In this document: positions 1 through 4,848 of the stretch, piece by piece
How positions within the stretch are numbered: the stretch's first letter is position 1
How the letters are laid out: each line of letters starts with the position of its first letter
Source: Bacteroidota bacterium
GTDB taxonomy: Bacteria > Bacteroidota > Bacteroidia > Chitinophagales > Chitinophagaceae
Assembly (NCBI GenBank): GCA_028877045.1
Contig: JAGWPQ010000375.1
Coordinates: 1-6,043, forward strand
Reading direction: 5' to 3'
Length of the DNA: 6,043 nucleotides
Translations under genes and position numbers: made by a program
The notes under the pieces: model-generated
What the model was told of the DNA's origin: nothing
Database searches by the model: none
What the model saw: the letters and a program-made list of their open reading frames with translations, nothing else

Positions 1-2282
1 GTTTGAACGGTGAAATTTCTTTCGGCAGCAATTTCTTCAACGGTCTTTCCTTCCTTGTATAAATTAAAGCTCAGTAATTTTGTATCAACTTTTGGAGCTG
101 TTGATTTTTCTTTTCTTTCTTTCTTAGGAATTTTTTCGTGAATGTTTGAGGATAAATTATTGGCAACAGAATATTTTAAAATCACATCCAAAAAATCCTG
201 ACCGAATTTTTGAATTTTTGCTTTTCCAAAACCATTTATTTTTTCCAATTCATCCAAAGTTTGCGGAAGATATTGTGCCATCTCGTCTAATGTTTTTGTA
301 CCGGCAACAATAAAAATAGGGATATCGGCATCGGCACAAATCTTATCCCTCAATAACCGCAATTCCCTGTGCAGCAAGGGATGCGGGCTATCAACTTTTT
401 TATAAGCCGAACTGGCATAAGCATTCACGCTAAACAAAGGCAGCACAAAATTATTTTTCTGTTCGTGATAAACAGAAACATTAAACCCGTCTTTGCAGGA
501 TTGAATGATATGTTTTTGTTGCGCCAATTCAGCAAACAATTCTTTCAGATCATCATTGTAAGCCATCGAATATTGTTTGCTGTCGGTAACCGCCGGCGAA
601 GAAGATAAAAATCTTAACAGCGCTTGTATTTGATCGCTGAAATAAACCGTCGCTTTTTTAATTCGCTCCTGCAACAACAAATTTTGTTCGGGTAAAATTT
701 CATCCGAAAACAATTGTTTTAATTGCGATTGAAATTTTTTGCCAATCTCATCCAGCGCAATTAATTTTTCTTCCACTTGTTTTAACCAGGGCAATGTTTC
801 CTGGTTAAAAGCATCGATGTGTTCTTCAACACCACGGACAACAGCACTTAATTTTTTTTGGGAAGAAGTAAAATCAAATAACAACGAAAGCAATGTTGTT
901 TGATAACGATGTTTATCGGCCAGCAGGTTTGCAGGCAATTGGGCCGCTTCTTTATTTTTCGAAAAATTTACAATTCGCTGGTCGGTATGCAAACTGTTTG
1001 AAGTGATGCGGCTCAGCAAAACCATTCCTTCCAAACAGGTACAACGGCTTAATGCAACATAAACCTGACCCGGCGCAAACGCTTGCCCCGCATCGATCAC
1101 AGCCTTTTCGAAAGTCAATCCCTGACTTTTATGGATAGTGATGGACCATGCCAAACGCAGGGGATATTGTGTAAATGACCCGATCTCATCTTCATCAACC
1201 TGTTGCGTTTGTTTGTTGATCGTGTAACGGATATTTTTCCAAACATCTTTTCCAACTTCAATTAAATCTGTTTCGTTTTTGCATTGCACAAAAATTTTAT
1301 CAGCATCAATTTTATCGATCATGCCGATCTTTCCATTAAAATATCTTTTGGCCTTGTCAAGATCATTTTTAATAAACATCACCTGTGCACCAACTTTTAA
1401 GTTTAATATTTCATCGGCGGGATATGCTTTCTCATTAAAGTCGCCGGTGATGATGGCTTTGAAAGAAAATAATTTTTCTTTCAAACTTTCTAATTCGTTT
1501 GCATTGCTCGCATCGGCTTTATAATTGTGCGTAGTAAGATTAATATAACCTTCGTTTTTATTAGGAACGAACGATGGCAAATACCTGCTGTGCAAGGTTT
1601 TCATCCCATCAGCATCCATTTCATTATTACGGACCTGATTTAAAATAGAAATAAATTTTTCATCGCTCTGGCGATAAATTTTATTTAATTCAACATAAGC
1701 AGGTGGTTGAACTTCCATCACTTTGCTATCAAAAAAATAGGGGCTTTGATAATGTTGCGATAAGATCTGCCACTCACTTTCGGGCACAACCGGTGGCAGT
1801 TGAAACATATCGCCGATCAGTAAAACCTGCACACCGCCAAATGGTTCATAATGCCGGTGGCGAATGGTTTTTAAAACCGTATCGATGGCATCGAGCACAT
1901 CGCAACGAACCATACTTATTTCATCAATAATTAGTAATTCTAATTGTTGAATAACTTTTCTTCTTTCATTGTTTAACCTAACACGGCCCATTAAACTGTG
2001 CTTATCGTTCAGAGAATCATCTTTGCCAAACCCTTTGCTGGCGGGGATGAACGGCGTAAACGGTAATTGAAAAAACGAATGAATAGTTGCACCGCCGGCA
2101 TTGATGGCGGCCACGCCTGTTGGTGCTACAACAGCGGTTTGTTTATGGCTGTGTTGTTTGATATATTTCAAAAAAGTTGTTTTACCGGTACCCGCTTTGC
2201 CGGTAAGAAAAACAGAGCGATTGGTATATTGAATAAAATCGGAAGCGAGTTGAAAATTAATATTTGAAGTATCGGTAACCAT
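1..2282 (-). CDS. Pif1/RecD-like SF1 helicase with HRDC and C-terminal HTH domains (3' end outside window)
   Basis: This is a cytoplasmic ATP-dependent DNA helicase, probably acting in replication or repair. I translated 760 codons from the ATG at 2282; the frame stays open to position 1, so the C-terminus is missing. Walker A is GKAGTGKTT at residues 28-36 and Walker B is LLIIDEISM at about 116-124. The GDMFQLPPV motif of Pif1/RecD-type helicases lies at 157-165. The UvrD_C_2-type C-terminal motifs are TIHKSQGLTF (382-391) and VYVALSRC (407-414). A helical, charged linker follows, then an HRDC-like domain at about 634-700 (starts HPLLHREL, contains INGFGKAK), a Lys-rich linker, and the start of a helix-turn-helix at about 735-760 (YKEGKTVEEIA) resembling the HTH_40 domain found at helicase C-termini. 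The ATG is the first in frame after a stop inside the upstream terminator. No frameshift is seen. Family assignment is firm; the cellular role is inferred. Confidence 0.93.
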   Translation of the reverse strand, partial: MVTDTSNINFQLASDFIQYTNRSVFLTGKAGTGKTTFLKYIKQHSHKQTAVVAPTGVAAINAGGATIHSFFQLPFTPFIPASKGFGKDDSLNDKHSLMGRVRLNNERRKVIQQLELLIIDEISMVRCDVLDAIDTVLKTIRHRHYEPFGGVQVLLIGDMFQLPPVVPESEWQILSQHYQSPYFFDSKVMEVQPPAYVELNKIYRQSDEKFISILNQVRNNEMDADGMKTLHSRYLPSFVPNKNEGYINLTTHNYKADASNANELESLKEKLFSFKAIITGDFNEKAYPADEILNLKVGAQVMFIKNDLDKAKRYFNGKIGMIDKIDADKIFVQCKNETDLIEVGKDVWKNIRYTINKQTQQVDEDEIGSFTQYPLRLAWSITIHKSQGLTFEKAVIDAGQAFAPGQVYVALSRCTCLEGMVLLSRITSNSLHTDQRIVNFSKNKEAAQLPANLLADKHRYQTTLLSLLFDFTSSQKKLSAVVRGVEEHIDAFNQETLPWLKQVEEKLIALDEIGKKFQSQLKQLFSDEILPEQNLLLQERIKKATVYFSDQIQALLRFLSSSPAVTDSKQYSMAYNDDLKELFAELAQQKHIIQSCKDGFNVSVYHEQKNNFVLPLFSVNAYASSAYKKVDSPHPLLHRELRLLRDKICADADIPIFIVAGTKTLDEMAQYLPQTLDELEKINGFGKAKIQKFGQDFLDVILKYSVANNLSSNIHEKIPKKERKEKSTAPKVDTKLLSFNLYKEGKTVEEIAAERNFTVQ

Positions 2283-2315
2283 TGCGTAAAGATAATTGTC
2301 GCGAAGAATGATTAT

Positions 2316-2363
2316 AAAAAAGGTTTATTAGCCCGGCTTTGGAAATCACCAAACTAATAAACC
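2316..2363 (-). terminator. Intrinsic terminator of the ssb gene
   Basis: Read on the minus strand, a perfect 10-bp stem (GGTTTATTAG at 2363-2354 pairing with CTAATAAACC at 2331-2322) encloses a second 5-bp stem (TTTGG 2353-2349 with CCAAA 2342-2338, six-base loop). A six-base bulge, 2337-2332, sits on one side. The stem is followed at once by six T residues (2321-2316). It begins 18 bases after the ssb stop codon, exactly where a rho-independent terminator is expected. No T tract follows on the plus strand, so it should work in the minus direction only. It stands between ssb and the helicase, which implies that the helicase has its own promoter or depends on read-through. Confidence 0.8.
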
Positions 2364-2381
2364 ACTAAACAAATAAACGAA

Positions 2382-2726
2382 TCAAACTTTCACCTTTTCA
2401 CCAATCATCAGCACTTCGTTTACCTGCACTTCGGTAATGTATTTCTTGTTACCATCTTTATCATTGTAATTGCGGTTGATGAGCTTTCCTTCGATGGCAA
2501 TTTCGCTACCTTTCTTTAAATATTTTTCGGCGATCTCGGCAACCTTACCCCACGCAACAATATTATGCCATTGAGTTTCAGTAACTCTTTCGCCTTTAAT
2601 ATTGCGATAATTTTCGTTGGTAGCCAAACTAAAACGGGCTAATTTTCTTCCACCTTCCAGTGTTTTAATTTCAGGATTGATCCCTAAGTGACCGATCAAC
2701 TGAACTTTGTTTTTTAATGCGTACAT
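2382..2726 (-). CDS. ssb: Short single-stranded DNA-binding protein (OB fold only)
   Basis: This protein binds single-stranded DNA during replication, recombination and repair. The 114 residues form one SSB OB fold: NKVQLIGHLG at 6-15, RFSLATNE at 31-38, the ETQWHNIVAWGKVAEIAEKYLKKG block at 50-73 with aromatic Trp53 and Trp59, and EIAIEGKLINRNY at 75-87. It then stops at EKVKV. It has neither the flexible Gly/Gln-rich linker nor the acidic DDDIPF-like tip by which E. coli SSB (178 residues) recruits partner proteins. No acidic tail is readable after the stop, so this does not look like a simple frameshift. The ATG at 2726 follows an A-rich leader (AAAACAAAGATC) without a Shine-Dalgarno sequence, usual for Bacteroidota. 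An intrinsic terminator follows the gene, and the zinc-ribbon gene diverges from it. It may be an accessory SSB alongside a longer one elsewhere; that is inference. Confidence 0.95.
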   Translation of the reverse strand: MYALKNKVQLIGHLGINPEIKTLEGGRKLARFSLATNENYRNIKGERVTETQWHNIVAWGKVAEIAEKYLKKGSEIAIEGKLINRNYNDKDGNKKYITEVQVNEVLMIGEKVKV

Positions 2727-2764
2727 GATCTTTGTTTTTACAATTTACAATTTTGTTATTTCAA

Positions 2765-2824
2765 TTAATTACGGCGACGTCTTCCGTAATCGACAACACA
2801 AAATTGCAGTTCGGAAAAAGCCAT
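2765..2824 (-). other. Possible leader ORF upstream of ssb (19 codons)
   Basis: An ATG at 2824 opens a 19-codon frame ending at TAA 2767-2765, 38 bases before the ssb start and in a different frame from it. The peptide begins MAFSELQF and ends DYGRRRRN, with four consecutive arginines. The codons for DYGRRRR overlap the hairpin at 2768-2790. This layout would suit a translated leader, but a 19-codon ORF can arise by chance and no ribosome binding site is evident, so the call is tentative. Confidence 0.22.
2768..2790 (-). promoter_or_regulatory. Hairpin in the ssb 5' region
   Basis: ATTACGG at 2768-2774 and CCGTAAT at 2784-2790 form a perfect 7-bp inverted repeat around a nine-base loop that contains the palindrome GACGTC (2776-2781). 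It lies 41-64 bases upstream of the ssb ATG and has no T tract after it on the minus strand, so it is not an obvious terminator. It could be an mRNA structure or a protein-binding site. Its function is unknown. Confidence 0.4.
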
Positions 2825-2835
2825 AGTCGGTTTTT

Positions 2836-2880
2836 AATCGTTTCTATTCGGATATAAACGTGTATAAACGTTTGCACACG
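2836..2880. promoter_or_regulatory. Overlapping inverted and direct repeats in the ssb / zinc-ribbon divergent region (candidate operator)
   Basis: A 22-bp imperfect dyad spans 2859-2880: outer arms CGTGT (2859-2863) and ACACG (2876-2880) flank a perfect core AAACGTTT (2866-2873), giving 9 of 11 matching pairs. A second dyad overlaps it, AAACGT (2856-2861) and ACGTTT (2868-2873) with a six-base spacer. TATAAACG also occurs twice, at 2853 and 2863, ten bases (one helical turn) apart. A further CGTTT lies at 2839-2843 within AATCGTTT (2836-2843), which is repeated at 2914-2921. Placement between two divergent genes suits a shared operator. No regulator is identified. Confidence 0.45.
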
Positions 2881-2904
2881 GATAATATTTTTTTCGTATC
2901 TTGT
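2871..2904 (+). promoter_or_regulatory. Possible Bacteroidota-type promoter for the zinc-ribbon gene
   Basis: TTTG at 2871-2874 and TATCTTGT at 2897-2904 resemble the Bacteroidota -33 (TTTG) and -7 (TAnnTTTG) boxes. The spacer of 22 bases is on the long side and the -7 box is imperfect. The -33 box would overlap the right arm of the candidate operator, and transcription would start just upstream of the ATG at 2925. This is a weak call from pattern alone. Confidence 0.25.
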
Positions 2905-2924
2905 TTTTTGATAAATCGTTTTAT

Positions 2925-3302
2925 ATGCCGGTAACCGAAATAAAAAAATGTCTCAACTGTGGCAGAGTAATAAAAGGAAGGGCCGATAAAAAATTTTGCG
3001 ATGATGCTTGTCGCAATGCTTACAATAACGAACTGAAAACAAAAAGTAATTACAGCAATTATGTACGCAGCATAAATAATACTTTGTTGAAGAATCGCCG
3101 TATTCTGGAAGAGTTATTGCCCAATACAGAAGAAACTGCAAAAGCAACACACGATAAATTATTGCAAAAAGGGTTTGTTTTTAAATATCACACACATACC
3201 TACTCTAACAAGAAAGGAAACGTTTATTTCTTTAATTACGATTATGGTTATTTGCCCCTGGAGAATAATTGGTATTTGATTGTGAGAAGAAAGGAAGAAT
3301 AA
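2925..3302 (+). CDS. Small zinc-ribbon protein of unknown function
   Basis: The protein has 125 residues from the ATG at 2925. The frame could be extended to a TTG at 2901, but that adds eight residues in the probable promoter and is not needed. Near the N-terminus four cysteines are spaced as a zinc ribbon: C9-x2-C12-x12-C25-x3-C29, in the context CLNCG...KKFCDDACRNAYNN, which resembles DUF2116-like or MYM-like small zinc ribbons. A basic, probably helical stretch follows (about 45-63, NNTLLKNRRILEELLP). The C-terminal half is aromatic-rich (FVFKYHTHTY, VYFFNYDYGYLPL) and looks like a small beta domain. No signal peptide or membrane segment is seen, so it should be cytoplasmic. It is divergent from ssb with 198 bp between start codons, which suggests co-regulation and perhaps nucleic-acid binding, but no function can be assigned. 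It resembles uncharacterised Bacteroidota proteins from memory; this was not searched. Confidence 0.85.
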   Translation: MPVTEIKKCLNCGRVIKGRADKKFCDDACRNAYNNELKTKSNYSNYVRSINNTLLKNRRILEELLPNTEETAKATHDKLLQKGFVFKYHTHTYSNKKGNVYFFNYDYGYLPLENNWYLIVRRKEE

Positions 3303-3327
3303 TTAGCTTAGCAAAGCACTTGGTTGC

Positions 3328-3350
3328 TGGAAAAGTTTCCAATTTTATTA
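3328..3350 (+). terminator. Weak candidate terminator after the zinc-ribbon gene
   Basis: TGGAAA (3328-3333) and TTTCCA (3336-3341) form an inverted repeat with only two bases between the arms, so the real loop would be about four bases. ATTTTATTA follows. It is 25 bases after the stop at 3302. The stem is short and AT-rich and the T tract is broken, so any termination would be inefficient. Confidence 0.25.
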
Positions 3351-3355
3351 TCGGG

Positions 3356-3367
3356 ATCAGATCTGAT
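3356..3367. repeat. 12-bp perfect palindrome upstream of the GH30 gene
   Basis: ATCAGATCTGAT is a perfect palindrome ending 20 bases before the GH30 start codon. It could be an operator half-site pair, but one 12-bp palindrome is close to chance expectation in a window of this size, so only its position makes it of interest. Confidence 0.3.
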
Positions 3368-3387
3368 TGACAATTTAATTTTAAAAA

Positions 3388-4848
3388 ATGATTAAAAGTA
3401 TTGTTTGTTTATTATTCACCATGATGGTATCGCTTTTAAATTCGCAAACAAGAATTGAAAGTGTCAACACAACAAAAACCGATCAATGGAAAACAAAAAA
3501 CAATGTCTCGATCAAAAAATTTTCTGATAAATATGATGTAGAAATAAACAGCAACAATAGGTTGCAAACAATTGAAGGCTTTGGCACGTGCTTTAATGAA
3601 GGGGGCTGGACTTCGTTAAATCTTTTAAACGCTTCTGACAGAGAAAAGATTTTCAAAGAATTATTCGCAAAAAACACCGGTGCCGATTTTACGATTTGCC
3701 GCATGCCTATCGGCGCAAATGATTTTTCGAGGGATTGGTATTCATACAACGAAACTGATGGCGACTTTGAAATGAAAAATTTTAGTATTGCTAATGATAA
3801 AGAAACATTGATCCCTTTCATAAAAAACGCACAGAAATATAATCCCGATTTAAAATTATGGGCATCTCCATGGTCGCCGCCGTCATGGATGAAATACAAT
3901 AAACATTATGCATTAAAAAGCTTACAAAAAGGGATCACCAATATAAAATCTGATGAATGGGGAATTGATTTTATTGGTTTGGATAATGGATTAAAACCGG
4001 ATCAGGAAGGAAAAGAAGGTACCAATATGTTTATTCAGGAAGATAAATATTTTAAAGCTTATGCTTTGTACTTCTCCAAATTTATTCAGACATATAAAAA
4101 AGAGAAGATCAACATTTCTATGGTAATGCCACAGAATGAATTTAATTCAGCACAACCATTTCCAAGTTGTACCTGGACAGCGAACGGACTTGCAAAATTC
4201 ATCAGCTATTTAGGTCCGCAAATGAATGCACTGAATGTAAAAATATTCTTTGGCACAATGGAGCGACCCAATGAAAAATTAGTAGATACTATTTTAACAA
4301 GTGAACTGAGCAGTAAATATGTAAGCGGTGTTGGTTTTCAATGGGCGGGAAAAGAAGCCATTCCGGGTATTCACAAAAAATATCCAGATCTTACCTTGTA
4401 TCAATCAGAGCAGGAATGCGGCAATGGCAAGAACGATTGGAAATATGCCAAATATACATGGGACCTGATGAAACATTATTTCAACAACGGCGCAAGTGCT
4501 TACATGTATTGGAATACATCGTTAAGACAAAACGCAATCAGCAGATGGGGGTGGAAGCAAAACTCTTTGATTAGTGTAGATGCGGAAACAAAAACATATC
4601 GATATAACTATGATTATTATGTTTTGAAACATTTGAGCCATTATGTGAAACACAATGCAAAACTTGTAGCAACAAACGGAAGCTTTAAAAACCTTCTAGT
4701 TTTTGTTAACCCCGATAAAAGCATTGTTATCGTTTTGCAAAACGATGATGAGAAAGAAAAAACAGTCAATATTAAAGTTGAGAACAAAATTATCGGCGTA
4801 TTGTTAGAACCCGATTCGTTTAATACTTTATTGATAAAGCAAAATTAA
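3388..4848 (+). CDS. Secreted GH30 glycoside hydrolase (glucosylceramidase-like)
   Basis: This retaining beta-glycosidase of family GH30 has 486 residues. A Sec signal peptide is visible at about 1-20 (MIKSIVCLLFTMMVSLLNSQ); it lacks a convincing lipobox, so the product is probably periplasmic or secreted. The (beta/alpha)8 barrel shows the family landmarks: IEGFGTCFNEGG (62-73), ICRMPIGANDFS (103-114), LWASPWSPPSWMK (157-169), the acid/base Glu251 in MPQNEF (247-252) and the probable nucleophile Glu341 in YQSEQECG (338-345), aligned by eye to the SEAC site of human glucocerebrosidase. YMYWNTSL (372-379) follows. The last ~85 residues form the small beta domain typical of GH30 C-termini. The acid/base motif is NEF where many members have NEP. 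The ATG follows an A-rich tract (TTTTAAAAA). Substrate (glucoside, xyloside, galactoside or fucoside) and subfamily cannot be decided by eye, and no SusC/SusD partner is adjacent. The 3' end overlaps the convergent ATP-grasp-SET gene by four bases. Confidence 0.92.
   Translation: MIKSIVCLLFTMMVSLLNSQTRIESVNTTKTDQWKTKNNVSIKKFSDKYDVEINSNNRLQTIEGFGTCFNEGGWTSLNLLNASDREKIFKELFAKNTGADFTICRMPIGANDFSRDWYSYNETDGDFEMKNFSIANDKETLIPFIKNAQKYNPDLKLWASPWSPPSWMKYNKHYALKSLQKGITNIKSDEWGIDFIGLDNGLKPDQEGKEGTNMFIQEDKYFKAYALYFSKFIQTYKKEKINISMVMPQNEFNSAQPFPSCTWTANGLAKFISYLGPQMNALNVKIFFGTMERPNEKLVDTILTSELSSKYVSGVGFQWAGKEAIPGIHKKYPDLTLYQSEQECGNGKNDWKYAKYTWDLMKHYFNNGASAYMYWNTSLRQNAISRWGWKQNSLISVDAETKTYRYNYDYYVLKHLSHYVKHNAKLVATNGSFKNLLVFVNPDKSIVIVLQNDDEKEKTVNIKVENKIIGVLLEPDSFNTLLIKQN

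Noticed and set aside
369..608. Plus-strand ORF of 79 codons
   Set aside because: It lies antisense within the helicase gene, whose frame is continuous and full of family motifs here (HRDC region and the linker before it).
1279..1524. Plus-strand ORF of 81 codons with hydrophobic stretches
   Set aside because: It is antisense to the helicase core; the hydrophobic look comes from reading the opposite strand of Lys/Asp/Glu codons.
1703..2267. Two plus-strand ORFs (1703-1930 and 2067-2267)
   Set aside because: Both overlap the helicase Walker and QLPPV motif region on the other strand and show no domain of their own.
2901..2924. TTG at 2901 as start of the zinc-ribbon gene
   Set aside because: The extra eight residues have no family support and overlap a candidate promoter; the ATG at 2925 puts the zinc ribbon at a normal distance from the N-terminus.
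2953..3150. Minus-strand ORF of 65 codons
   Set aside because: It is the antisense image of the zinc-ribbon gene; its apparent cysteine and leucine richness mirrors that gene's codons.
1..3302. Helicase, SSB and zinc-ribbon genes as a phage or defence module
   Set aside because: No phage structural, integrase, nuclease or toxin-like gene, attachment site or compositional break is visible; the genes read as ordinary chromosomal Bacteroidota genes.
3483..3899. Minus-strand ORF of 138 codons
   Set aside because: It is antisense to the GH30 gene across its conserved barrel motifs and has no recognisable domain.
4341..4574. Plus-strand ORF of 77 codons
   Set aside because: It is an out-of-frame reading within the GH30 gene across the nucleophile motif.
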